Origin: Erginobacter sp964587835 | Lineage (GTDB): Bacteria; Auribacterota; Erginobacteria; Erginobacterales; Erginobacteraceae | Reading direction: 5' to 3' | DNA: 64,000 nucleotides | Assembly: GCA_964587835.1 (NCBI GenBank) | Contig: CAZPMN010000003.1 | Coordinates: 62,001 to 126,000, forward strand | Part shown: positions 8,136 through 16,412 of the stretch, one piece after another | Layout: each line of letters opens with the position of its first letter | Numbering within the stretch: position 1 is the stretch's first letter | The notes under the pieces: model-generated | What the model saw: the letters and a program-made list of their open reading frames with translations, nothing else | What the model was told of the DNA's origin: nothing | The model's database searches: none | Position numbers and translations under genes: made by a program

Positions 8136-9132
8136 CGCCGGAGATCAGGCGGGAGGCAACCACCATCGCCTCGATCATCGAGGTCGGATCAGCGATCCCC
8201 TGCCCGGCGATATCGTAGGCCGTCCCGTGGTCGGGGGAGGTGCGGACGATCGGGAGGCCGAGAGTGATATTTACCCCGGTTTCAAAGGCAACCATCTTCA
8301 GGGGGATCAACCCCTGGTCGTGGTACATCACCACCGCGACATCAAAACGGCCCCGGGTTAAGTGATAAAAGAGCGTGTCCGGGGGGAGCGGGCCGGCGGC
8401 GTCAATCCCCTCCGCCCGGCACTCCTCCACCGCCGGGAAGATCACTTTTTCCTCCTCGTCCCCGAAGATCCCCCCCTCCCCGGCGTGGGGGTTGAGGCCG
8501 GCGACCGCGATCCGGGGACGGGGGAAGCCGAAGTTGATCATCGCCTCTCGGGCCAGGCGGATGGTACGGGCGATTCCTTCCCGGGTGAGCAATCCGCTAA
8601 TCTCTTTCAAGGGAACGTGGACGGTGGCCAGGACCACCCGGATTCCCCCGCCGACCAGCATCATCCGGCAGTCGGCGCCTCCGGTCAGCGAAGCGAGATA
8701 ATCGGTGTGGCCCTGGAAGGGGTAGCCGGCCCGTCTGATCCCTTCCTTGTTCAGCGGGGCGGTGACCAGTCCGTCGGCCCGGCCGGATCGGATCAGCTCC
8801 ACCCCCCGGGCAACCGCCCGCATCGCCGCGCCGGCCCAGGCCGGATCGATCGTTCCGGGGCGGGGAAGCCGCCCGGGCAAATCTTCCAGGGGGAGGAGGT
8901 GAAGTCCCCGCTCCCCCCAGTCCACCCGGTCCGGATCGGCCACCACCCTCAGCGGCTGCCCGGATCCGAAGGACTCCATCAGCGGGATGAAAATCCGCTC
9001 GTCACCGATCACCAGGGGCGAGCAGATCTTCTCCAGACCGGGGGAGACCAGCGCCTTGACCGCCACCTCGGGGCCGATTCCGGCGGCGTCGCCCATCGAG
9101 ATAACCAGCCTTTTCGGAAAAGCATTCGCCAT
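8128..9132 (-). CDS. pdxA: 4-hydroxythreonine-4-phosphate dehydrogenase
   Basis: PdxA oxidises 4-phosphohydroxy-L-threonine with NAD in the DXP-dependent pyridoxal phosphate pathway. The 334-residue protein carries the family landmarks: ISMGDAAGIGPEV at the start, GHTDYL, LNPHAGEGG with a metal-binding His, YHDQGLIPLKM with another, and RTSPDHGTAYDIAGQG near the end. ATG at 9130-9132 was chosen; a TTG nine bases upstream is a possible but less likely start. It overlaps the downstream sulfatase by 8 bases and lies 52 bases after the SurA-like gene. Confidence 0.96.
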   Translation of the reverse strand: MANAFPKRLVISMGDAAGIGPEVAVKALVSPGLEKICSPLVIGDERIFIPLMESFGSGQPLRVVADPDRVDWGERGLHLLPLEDLPGRLPRPGTIDPAWAGAAMRAVARGVELIRSGRADGLVTAPLNKEGIRRAGYPFQGHTDYLASLTGGADCRMMLVGGGIRVVLATVHVPLKEISGLLTREGIARTIRLAREAMINFGFPRPRIAVAGLNPHAGEGGIFGDEEEKVIFPAVEECRAEGIDAAGPLPPDTLFYHLTRGRFDVAVVMYHDQGLIPLKMVAFETGVNITLGLPIVRTSPDHGTAYDIAGQGIADPTSMIEAMVVASRLISGDG

Positions 9133-9184
9133 CGCCTTCAAAATCCGTCTTCAGAATTCTCCCGCAACCGACCGGGGGTGATAA

Positions 9185-10210
9185 TTATTCGCCCGAACAA
9201 CGCTGTTCCGGCGAGGGGGAGGGACTGGGAGCCGGAGACGAAAAGGGGACCGGAGAGGTGACCTCATCCCCCACCACCACATAGGCACCCGACTTCAGAT
9301 CCCTGATCCAGGACTGGTAACGCTGCTGGTACTCCTGCCGGTAAAGTTCCTCCTCGATCTCTTCCCAGGCCTCGTCCAGGGGGGTGAGGGCGGCTTCCTT
9401 CTTCCCGGCGCAATATAGAATATAAAATCCCTCATCGGCCTCGATGATGGAACTGTGTTCCCCCACTTTCAGCCCGAAGGCGATCTCTTCCAGCTGGGAC
9501 TTCCAGCGACCTTTCTCGATGAAACCGAAATCACCCCCCTCCTCCGCCCTCGGGCCGCTGGAATGGCGCCGGGCCAGCTCGGCAAAGTCTCCATCCGCTT
9601 CAAGTTCCCCGAGCAGGGAATCCGCCAGGGCGCGGGCGGAGGATTTCATCTCCGGGGTATCCCCGGCCGGGATCAGAATCAGGCTGATCCGAACCATCTC
9701 CTCCTCCCGATACTCGGCCTCGTGCTCCCGGTAATAATCGATGATCCGCCGGGGGGCGATATTGATCATGCCGGAGACCCTCTGGTAGGTCAGGGCCTGA
9801 ACCTTGTAGCGGTCCTCCAGCATCTTCCGGTATTCTTTTTCCGTGATCCCCTCCTGCCGGAGAGCCTCTTCGAAATCTTCGGGATCGGCGAATCGGTTCT
9901 TCTCCTCCTCGAACATCCTGTCCACCTCCATCCGGTCAATTTGGAATCCTTCCATTGACTGTACTTCCTGGAGGATGAGCTGGTTCTCGATCCAACTGCT
10001 GATCGCCGCCTGGCGGGTCTGTTCCATCCGCAGGGTCAGTTCCGAACCGTGGAAGGTGGCTTCATACTGGCGGTAGAGGGGGGCCAGCGTCCGGTCCAGT
10101 TCGCTGGTGGTGAGGATGGTATCGTTTACCCGGGCCTCGATTCTCTCTTCTCCCGGAGGAGCGAGGAAGAGCGCGGCCGCCAGGCCGATGGAGCAGGCGG
10201 AGAGAATCAT
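9185..10210 (-). CDS. SurA-like periplasmic peptidyl-prolyl isomerase (parvulin)
   Basis: A 341-residue protein with a short hydrophobic N-terminus (ACSIGLAAALFLAPPG), an N-terminal SurA-type chaperone helical domain (VNDTILTTSELDRTL, ENQLILQEVQ) and a parvulin domain in the C-terminal half (ADGDFAELARRHSSGPRAEEGGDFGFI, then GFYILYCAGKKE). SurA-class proteins escort outer-membrane proteins across the periplasm. The acidic-free C-terminal tail (about 20 residues, P/S-rich) is unusual. It overlaps the upstream parvulin gene by 4 bases (ATGA) and precedes pdxA, matching the enterobacterial surA-pdxA order. Confidence 0.88.
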   Translation of the reverse strand: MILSACSIGLAAALFLAPPGEERIEARVNDTILTTSELDRTLAPLYRQYEATFHGSELTLRMEQTRQAAISSWIENQLILQEVQSMEGFQIDRMEVDRMFEEEKNRFADPEDFEEALRQEGITEKEYRKMLEDRYKVQALTYQRVSGMINIAPRRIIDYYREHEAEYREEEMVRISLILIPAGDTPEMKSSARALADSLLGELEADGDFAELARRHSSGPRAEEGGDFGFIEKGRWKSQLEEIAFGLKVGEHSSIIEADEGFYILYCAGKKEAALTPLDEAWEEIEEELYRQEYQQRYQSWIRDLKSGAYVVVGDEVTSPVPFSSPAPSPSPSPEQRCSGE

Positions 10211-11142
10211 CTGATTTCCGAAGTGGCCCCCGGAGGGGCGAAGAGGGCCTGGTTTTGCTCGGCCTGGAGACTCTGGATCAGGGGCCGGTTTCTCTCGACC
10301 GGAACAGAGGCGGCGATCCCGGACTTGATCTTCTCCAGTCGCGCCTTTCTTCTCTCCGCCAGCAGGCGCACTTCAATCTCCTCCCGGCTCTCCTCGAGCG
10401 TCTTTTCCCGGGGAGGCTTGAGATCGGTGACCTGGAGCAGGTGGTAACCGTAATCGGTCTTGAGCGGACCGCTCACCTCTCCCCTCTCGACTTCCCGGAT
10501 GGTGGGCAAAAACTGCGGTATATACTGTTCGATATAGGCCTCGGAAAGGTAACCGAGATCGCCCCCCCGCTCCGCGTTCTCGCTCTGAGAGACATCCCGG
10601 GCCACCGCCGCGAAGTCCTCCCCTTGTTCCAAGCGCATCCGGACCTCCCGGCACCGCTCAAGTGCCTCCTCCTCGGTGACTTCATCGCCGAACCGGATCA
10701 GGATGTGGCTTATCCGGATCAGTTCGGGAACGGAGAAAAGCTCGCGGTGGACGGTCCAGTATTCCTCCACTTCTTCCGGGGAGGGGGCCGTCACGTTGAG
10801 CACTTCTTGTTCCAGCAGTCTCTGCACCAACAGCCCCTCGCGGAATCTCTCGACTTCCCGTTGAAATTCCGCGTCCCCGTCCAGTTTCCTCCGGCGGGCC
10901 TCCGCCAGAAGAAGTTTTTCCGCGATCATGTCCTCCAGAAATTTCTCCACGCTGTCCGGGGGCACCCCGGGCGGCAGGGGCGGCTGATTGACCCACTCCC
11001 GCCGGAAATCCTCGAGTGAGATGTCCGTGTCACCCACCCGGGCCAGGACATTTTCCGGTCTCTCCTCCGGACCGCAGCCGGGGAAAGAAGCGGCGGCCAG
11101 GCAGCAGATCAATGACAGCACCGGGGAAATTAATTTCTTCAT
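10207..11142 (-). CDS. Lipoprotein peptidyl-prolyl isomerase (parvulin/PrsA-SurA type)
   Basis: A 311-residue protein beginning MKKLISPVLSLICCLAAASF with a lipobox ending at the C of SFPGC, so it is a predicted lipoprotein. It then shows a SurA/PrsA helical domain (VGDTDISLEDFRREW, LLLAEARRR) and a parvulin domain (RISHILIRFGDEV, GEDFAAVARDVSQSENAERGGDLGYL, YGYHLLQV). The start at 11140-11142 is fixed by an AAGGGAGGT ribosome-binding site; a longer reading through the tRNA-Leu gene is not credible. It is translationally coupled to the second parvulin gene by an ATGA overlap, which suggests two isomerases working on the same periplasmic clients. Confidence 0.92.
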   Translation of the reverse strand: MKKLISPVLSLICCLAAASFPGCGPEERPENVLARVGDTDISLEDFRREWVNQPPLPPGVPPDSVEKFLEDMIAEKLLLAEARRRKLDGDAEFQREVERFREGLLVQRLLEQEVLNVTAPSPEEVEEYWTVHRELFSVPELIRISHILIRFGDEVTEEEALERCREVRMRLEQGEDFAAVARDVSQSENAERGGDLGYLSEAYIEQYIPQFLPTIREVERGEVSGPLKTDYGYHLLQVTDLKPPREKTLEESREEIEVRLLAERRKARLEKIKSGIAASVPVERNRPLIQSLQAEQNQALFAPPGATSEIR

Positions 11143-11257
11143 GCGGGTTACCTCCCTTGAAGATAACGGTTGTGGATGCGCGGGCAGCCGGTTGAAACCG
11201 AATGACTTTGTAGCATCCACCAGAGCGTGATTCAACATTTTTTCCTCCGTCCCGCTC

Positions 11258-11286
11258 TTGACAGCCGGAACAAGATGATTTAGATT
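11258..11286 (+). promoter_or_regulatory. Sigma-70-type promoter for tRNA-Leu
   Basis: TTGACA at 11258-11263, a perfect -35 box, is followed by a 17-base spacer and TAGATT at 11281-11286. Transcription would begin near 11293, about eight bases before the mature tRNA. Confidence 0.65.
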
Positions 11287-11300
11287 GCCCCCTTCATCCC

Positions 11301-11384
11301 GCCGAAGTGGTGAAACTGGCAGACACGCATGGTTCAGGGCCATGTGAGGGCAACCTCGTGGGGGTTCGAATCCCCCCTTCGGCA
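11301..11384 (+). tRNA. tRNA-Leu (anticodon CAG)
   Basis: An 84-base cloverleaf. The acceptor stem GCCGAAG (11301-11307) pairs with CTTCGGC (11377-11383) with A as discriminator. The anticodon stem CATGG/CCATG encloses loop TTCAGGG, giving anticodon CAG, which reads CUG. A long variable arm (GAGGGCAACCTC) marks it as class II, and the T arm is GGGGG-TTCGAAT-CCCCC. CCA is not encoded. The gene ends one base from the uvrC stop codon, which lies on the opposite strand, so no terminator fits between them. Confidence 0.96.
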
Positions 11385-11385
11385 T

Positions 11386-13218
11386 TCACTTTCCCTCCGC
11401 GGCTTGCAGCCGATCGATTATCTCCTCCGCCAGGGCGGGACCGATCCCCGGGAGCGAGATTAGGCCTTCTGGCCCGGCCGCCCGGATTTTCTCCAGACTG
11501 CCGAAGCGGTCCAGGAGCCGCCGCTTCAATACCGGCCCGACCCCTTTGATCCGGTCCAGCGGCGAGCTCAGAACCTCCTTTCGGCGGCGACGCCGGTGGT
11601 AACCGATGGCGAACCGGTGCGCCTCGTCCCGGATCCGGGCCAGGAGGAGTAGTTCCGGAGAGCCGGGGCGGAGGGGGACGGGATTCTTCCGTCCGGGGAT
11701 GAAAACCCGGTCGGGGACCGTCCGGCCCGAAGCCCGGCGCCTCTCCTTGGCCAGGGCCACCAGGTCGGGACGACCCGTTTCTTGCGACCGGATAACCCGG
11801 AGGGCGGCATTGAGCTGCCCCTTACCCCCATCCACCACGATCAAATCCGGACCGCCCCCCTCCCTCTGAACCCGGTTCAGACGGCGGGAGAGGATCTCGG
11901 CCAACATCGCGCAATCGTCGGGACCGGCGCCGGAACGAATCCGGTAACGCCGGTAACCGCCGGGGAATTTTTTTCCGTCGAGGAAGGCCACGCCGGCCCC
12001 CACCGGTTCCCTCCCCCCCAGATTGGATATATCATAACACTCGATACGCCGGGGGAGACGGCTCAGCCGCAACTTCTCTCGGAGGTTCCGCAAAACCTCG
12101 TCCGCCGCCGGCTGGAGCCGGCGGGACCGCAACTCGGCCCGGGCGTTCTTCCGGGCCAGTTCGAGCCACCCGAGTTTCGCCCCCCGGTGGGGAACGGTGA
12201 GAACGATCGGGCCCCTTTTCCATTCGCGGAGGATTTCCTTAAGCGGCCCGGGGGAGGCCGGCTCCGGGGAGAGGATGATCTCGTCGGGCAGGGGCCGGGG
12301 AGGAGCGTAGTACTGGGTGAGAAAAGAAGTGATCGCCTCGGCCGGGGCGGGGAAGAGGCGGTCGTAAAAGAATGAGGGGCCGTCCAGCATCTTTCCGCCC
12401 CGAAGAAAGAGCACCCGGAAGACGCTGCAGCCTTGATCCCCCTCCAGGGCGATCACGTCCCGGTCCCGGCGATCGACCCGGTTGACATTCTGTTTCTCCA
12501 GCGTCTCCTCGATCGCCCGAAGCCGGTCACGTGTCCGGGCGGCGGCCTCGTACTGCAGCCGATCTGACTCCTCCTTCATCTGACGGCGGAGGGTCCGAAA
12601 GAGTTCCTGTTTCCGCCCCCGGAGAAAGAGAATCAAGCCGTCGATGTTCCGACGATACTCCCCGGGGGAGATTTTGTCCCGGCAGGGGGCCGGACACCGG
12701 CCGAGCTGATGATAGAGACAGGGGCGGGAACGGTGCTGGAAGGCGCTGTCGGAGCAGATCCGGTAGGGAAAAAGTTTCTGGAGAAAGCGCAGGGTGTTCT
12801 TCAGCGCGCGGCCGGCGACATAGGGACCGAAATAAAGCGCGCCGTCGGCCTTCACTCGCCGGACGAGAGCCGGCCGGGGAAAGGGGTGCTGGAGGTCGAT
12901 CCGGATACTGGAATAGGTTTTGTCATCTCGGAAGTAAAGGTTGTAACGCGGCCGGTACTTCTTGATCAGGTTGTTCTCCAGGATCAGGGCCTCTTTCTCA
13001 TTGTCGGTAACCAGGGTGTCGATGGACGCCAACCGAGCCAGCAGCGCCGGGATCTGGGGGCGCTGGTCCCCGGAACGGCGAAAATAGCTGGCCACCCGGC
13101 TCCGGAGGTTGGATGCCTTCCCCACGTAAAGGACCCGGCCGGATTTGTCCTTCATCAGGTAGACTCCAGGCAGGGAGGGGAGGTTTTTGACTGCATCTTT
13201 TTCCATCATCTCTTCCAT
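11386..13218 (-). CDS. uvrC: Excinuclease ABC subunit C
   Basis: UvrC makes both incisions around a DNA lesion once UvrB has loaded. The 610-residue protein has the N-terminal GIY-YIG domain (LPGVYLMKDKSGRVLYVGKA), a Cys-containing segment (CLYHQLGRCPAPC), a UvrB-binding UVR motif, and the RNase H-like endonuclease domain (IECYDISNLGG, LIVVDGGKGQLNAA). It ends with helix-hairpin-helix motifs (LISLPGIGPALAEEII). Its start directly abuts the uvrB stop (TAGATG), so the pair is one operon. Several in-frame ATGs lie within the first ten codons, so the exact start is uncertain by a few residues. Confidence 0.97.
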   Translation of the reverse strand: MEEMMEKDAVKNLPSLPGVYLMKDKSGRVLYVGKASNLRSRVASYFRRSGDQRPQIPALLARLASIDTLVTDNEKEALILENNLIKKYRPRYNLYFRDDKTYSSIRIDLQHPFPRPALVRRVKADGALYFGPYVAGRALKNTLRFLQKLFPYRICSDSAFQHRSRPCLYHQLGRCPAPCRDKISPGEYRRNIDGLILFLRGRKQELFRTLRRQMKEESDRLQYEAAARTRDRLRAIEETLEKQNVNRVDRRDRDVIALEGDQGCSVFRVLFLRGGKMLDGPSFFYDRLFPAPAEAITSFLTQYYAPPRPLPDEIILSPEPASPGPLKEILREWKRGPIVLTVPHRGAKLGWLELARKNARAELRSRRLQPAADEVLRNLREKLRLSRLPRRIECYDISNLGGREPVGAGVAFLDGKKFPGGYRRYRIRSGAGPDDCAMLAEILSRRLNRVQREGGGPDLIVVDGGKGQLNAALRVIRSQETGRPDLVALAKERRRASGRTVPDRVFIPGRKNPVPLRPGSPELLLLARIRDEAHRFAIGYHRRRRRKEVLSSPLDRIKGVGPVLKRRLLDRFGSLEKIRAAGPEGLISLPGIGPALAEEIIDRLQAAEGK

Positions 13219-15270
13219 CTAACGCAAATCCAGGTCGAGATCCTGGAGGCGGAGCCACCGGTCCCGGACCGTGGCGGCCTCCTCGAAACGGTACTGACGG
13301 GCCAGCTCCTTCATTTCTTTCTCCAGCTTTTTCATCTCCCGAGCCGCCGCTTTCGGATCCAGGTAAGTCCCCGGCCCCTCGGCCACTTCCGGGGGCGGGA
13401 CATAGTCGGCCTCGTAAACGGAGTGGAGGATATCCGAGATGTTCTTCCGGATCGACTCCGGAGTAATCCCATGCCGGCGGTTATACTCCGCCTGTCGGCG
13501 GCGCCGGCGGTTGGTCTCGGCGATCGCCGACCGCATCGCCCCGGTCTCTTTTTCCGCGTACATCAAAACCGTCCCGTTCAGGTTGCGGGCCGCCCGACCG
13601 CAGGTCTGGATCAGGGATCGTTCCGAGCGAAGAAACCCCTCCCGATCGGCGTCGAGGATCGCCACCAGGGAGACCTCGGGGAGATCGAGTCCCTCGCGCA
13701 GAAGGTTGATCCCGATCAGGACGTCAAATTCTCCCCGCCTCAGATCACGGATGATCTCAGACCGCTCCAGGGTGGTGATGTCGGAGTGGAGGTACTTAAC
13801 CCGGATCCCGTGCTCCCGGTAATACTCGCTTAAGTGTTCGGCCAGGCGCTTGGTCAGGGTGGTAACCAGGACCCGCTCTTTCCGCTCCGCCCTCCGGCGG
13901 ATCTCTCCGAGCAGATCGTCCACCTGGTTCTCGGCCGGTCTCAGGATAATCTCGGGATCAATCAGGCCGGTCGGACGGATGATCTGCTCCACCACCTCCG
14001 ACCCGCTCTTCACCCTCTCGTACTCGGCCGGAGTGGCCGAAACATAGACCACCCGGCGGACCCGGCGCTCGAACTCGGCAAAGCTCAAGGGACGGTTATC
14101 CAGAGCGGAGGGGAGGCGGAAACCGTACCGGACCAGGGTCTGTTTCCGGGCCCGGTCGCCCCGAAACATCCCGCCGATCTGGGGTATCGAGATATGGCTC
14201 TCATCGACAAAGAGCAGGTAATCTTCGGGGAAATAATCAAGCAAGGTTGCAGGCGGCGACCCCGCCGGGCGGCCGTCGAGATGGCGCGAATAGTTCTCGA
14301 TCCCGGAGCAGAATCCGGCCTCTTCCATCATCTCCAGGTCAAACCGGGTCCGACTCTCCAGACGCTGGGCCTCAAGCAGCTTTCCCCGCCCTTTCAGGAC
14401 CTTCAGCCTCTCAGCCAGCTCGACCCGGATCGAGGCCATCGCCCGCTCCAGGTTGTCCCGATCGGAGACATAATGGCTGGCCGGAAAGACCATGGCCCGC
14501 CCGGGGTTTCCCAAAACATTTCTCCGCAGGGGATCGATCCAGGAGAGCCGCTCGATCTCTTCTCCCCAGAACTCGATCCTCAGGACCCGATCGGCTTCGT
14601 AGGCCGGAAAGATTTCGACCGTGTCCCCCCGGACCCGGAAGGTTCCCCGATGGAGGTCGAGATCGTTCCTTTCGTACTGGCCCTGGATCAGTGAACGGAG
14701 CAGCTCCCGGCGGGCGAGGACCTGGCCAGCATTGAGCTCGATCACCTGGTCTCGATACTGTTCGGGAGAACCCAGACCGTAAATGCAGGAGACGGAAGCC
14801 ACGATGATAACATCGCGGCGGGTCCAGAGGGAATAGGTGGCGGAATGACGCATCCGGTCAATCTGCTCGTTGATGGCCGAGTCCTTCTCGATGAAGGTAT
14901 CGCTGGCCGGGAGATAGGCTTCCGGCTGGTAGTAGTCGTAATAGCTGACAAAGTACCCCACGGCGTTGCGGGGAAATAATTCCCTGAATTCGCCGTAAAG
15001 CTGCCCGGCCAGGGTTTTGTTGGGGGCGATAATCAGGCTGGGGCGATTGAGCTCGGCGATCACGTTGGCGATTGTGAAGGTCTTGCCCGACCCGGTCACC
15101 CCGAGCAGGGTCTGGTGTTCCCGGCCCCGGCGGATCCCCTCCACCAGCTTGGCGATCGCCCGGGGCTGGTCGCCCTGCGGGAGATAGTCGCTGGTTAGCT
15201 GGAAGGTATGTTCAGCCGCTCCCCGGATTTCCGGGACCGTCTTCCGAGTTAACCGGATACCGTCTTTCAT
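13219..15270 (-). CDS. uvrB: Excinuclease ABC subunit B
   Basis: UvrB is the helicase-like damage verification subunit of nucleotide excision repair. The 683-residue protein shows Walker A [15 protein letters not shown], the beta-hairpin region [12 protein letters not shown], the DEAD-like VDESHIS, the conserved [23 protein letters not shown]-type segment (here with R for K) and the C-terminal UVR motif that binds UvrC ([19 protein letters not shown]). It is the first gene of uvrB-uvrC. A 220-base AT-rich region separates it from the divergent gene at 15492. Confidence 0.97.
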   Translation of the reverse strand: [683 protein letters not shown]

Positions 15271-15356
15271 CTTCTCGCGCCGAATTGGATTTCCTTAGCC
15301 TGAATTATTCACGAAAAATGAAATTTTTCTTGAATATTGTAGGTTATTTTCCCGGA

Positions 15357-15437
15357 CCGGCCAAGTCGGATAGCTTTAACCCGATAGCTTTTTCCTATAA
15401 ATTTTCCCTTGGCCGGGACCCGGAGCGATGCTATATT
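15357..15437 (+). promoter_or_regulatory. Promoter with operator-like inverted and direct repeats
   Basis: A candidate promoter has TTGGCC at 15409-15414, a 17-base spacer and TATATT at 15432-15437. Its -35 box lies in the right arm of a perfect 9-bp inverted repeat, CCGGCCAAG at 15357-15365 and CTTGGCCGG at 15408-15416. Between the arms are two direct repeats 14 bases apart: CGGATAGCTTT (15367-15377) and CCGATAGCTTT (15381-15391). This arrangement suggests a regulator binding site in front of the gene at 15492. Confidence 0.4.
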
Positions 15438-15491
15438 TTAGCCCTGCTGACCGGTTCCGCCACCGGTCCCACACCTGGAAAAAGTCGACCC

Positions 15492-16046
15492 ATGAGAAAT
15501 TTGACCTTCATAGCCCTATCTCTCCCAATGATTCTCTTCGCCCGACCGCCGTTTGCCGCCGGGCAACCCAGGGAGAGAAGGGAGAGAAACCTGGTCCGGG
15601 TGCCGGGCCTTGCCATCAGCGAGACCGTCACCGTCCCCGGGTTCTGGCGCCCCCGCTACCGGGCGGGGTATCGCTGGGTCCGGGCGGCCCGCGACGACGT
15701 CGGACGCTGGCACGGGGGATACTGGGAACCGCTCCATCGCGAGAAAGAAGAGCAGGTTACCGTCCCCGGTTATTGGGGCCCGCCCGGCCGCCTGGGCTAT
15801 ATCCGGATCACGACCCAGGACCGGCCCGGGGATTACCTGGCCGGTTCCTGGGAACTGATGAACTCCTTTGAGATCCGACGGACGCCCCGGGAGTGGGTCC
15901 CCGGCTACTGGAATCGAAGGAGATGGGTCCCCGGCTACTGGCGCCAACCGGAGAAAGAGGGTTATATCTGGGTGGGAGGCTACTACCGGACGGACGGGCG
16001 CTGGCAGGAAGCTCGCTGGGAACCGGCGCCGGATGGCAAGGGTTAG
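15492..16046 (+). CDS. Secreted protein with W-x-x-G-x-W/PGYW repeats
   Basis: A 184-residue protein with an N-terminal signal peptide (FIALSLPMILFARPPFAAG). The mature part is a series of short aromatic repeats of the form V-x-V-P-G-Y/F-W: VTVPGFWRPRYRAGYRWV, HGGYWEP, VTVPGYWGPPG, EWVPGYWNRRRWVPGYWRQP and IWVGGYYRTDGRW. This resembles the YXWxxGxW repeat family of exported proteins of unknown function, thought to form beta-rich surface or periplasmic structures. The ATG at 15492 is the start that yields the signal peptide. Its 3' end overlaps the convergent gene at 16043 by 4 bases. Confidence 0.8.
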   Translation: MRNLTFIALSLPMILFARPPFAAGQPRERRERNLVRVPGLAISETVTVPGFWRPRYRAGYRWVRAARDDVGRWHGGYWEPLHREKEEQVTVPGYWGPPGRLGYIRITTQDRPGDYLAGSWELMNSFEIRRTPREWVPGYWNRRRWVPGYWRQPEKEGYIWVGGYYRTDGRWQEARWEPAPDGKG

Positions 16047-16375
16047 AGCAGCAGTCTCCAGACTATCCAGGCGGCCGCCAACAGGCCGACCACACCCCCC
16101 CCGATCAGCAGCCTCCTCCGCCTGACCAGGTCGCTGCGGAACTTGGGATGAGCGATGGTCTGGAAGGATCCGGCGCTCAGATAACTGGCCAGCCTTTTCC
16201 CGTTGAGATCATCCTGATCATCCCCCTCCCGCTCGGCCGGAAGTCCGTAACCGGAGATCCGCCGGGCCCGCCGCTCCATCTTCTCCCGAGCCCGGATCTC
16301 TCGGGAAACCGCCTTTAGTTCCTGCTCCACTTCGGCGATCTGGAAATCCAGGTAACTTTTTCTCCCGATCCGCAT
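16043..16375 (-). CDS. Small tail-anchored membrane protein with coiled coil
   Basis: A 110-residue protein not recognised as a named family. Residues 8-40 form a charged, probably coiled-coil helix (IAEVEQELKAVSREIRARE), followed by a polar stretch and a C-terminal hydrophobic segment (LLIGGGVVGLLAAAWIVW) preceded by RRRR, which predicts a C-terminal membrane anchor with the bulk in the cytoplasm. It lies 37 bases downstream of another coiled-coil, C-terminally anchored protein (16413-17078) on the same strand, so the two probably act together. No ribosome-binding site is clear. Confidence 0.65.
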   Translation of the reverse strand: MRIGRKSYLDFQIAEVEQELKAVSREIRAREKMERRARRISGYGLPAEREGDDQDDLNGKRLASYLSAGSFQTIAHPKFRSDLVRRRRLLIGGGVVGLLAAAWIVWRLLL

Positions 16376-16412
16376 AATCCGCTTATCCCGCGGTTATCTT
16401 ACTGAACTCGGC

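Noticed and set aside
11143..11385. N-terminal extension of the lipoprotein isomerase by 81 codons
   Set aside because: The extension would run through the tRNA-Leu gene, while the lipobox signal peptide and a strong ribosome-binding site fix the start at 11142.
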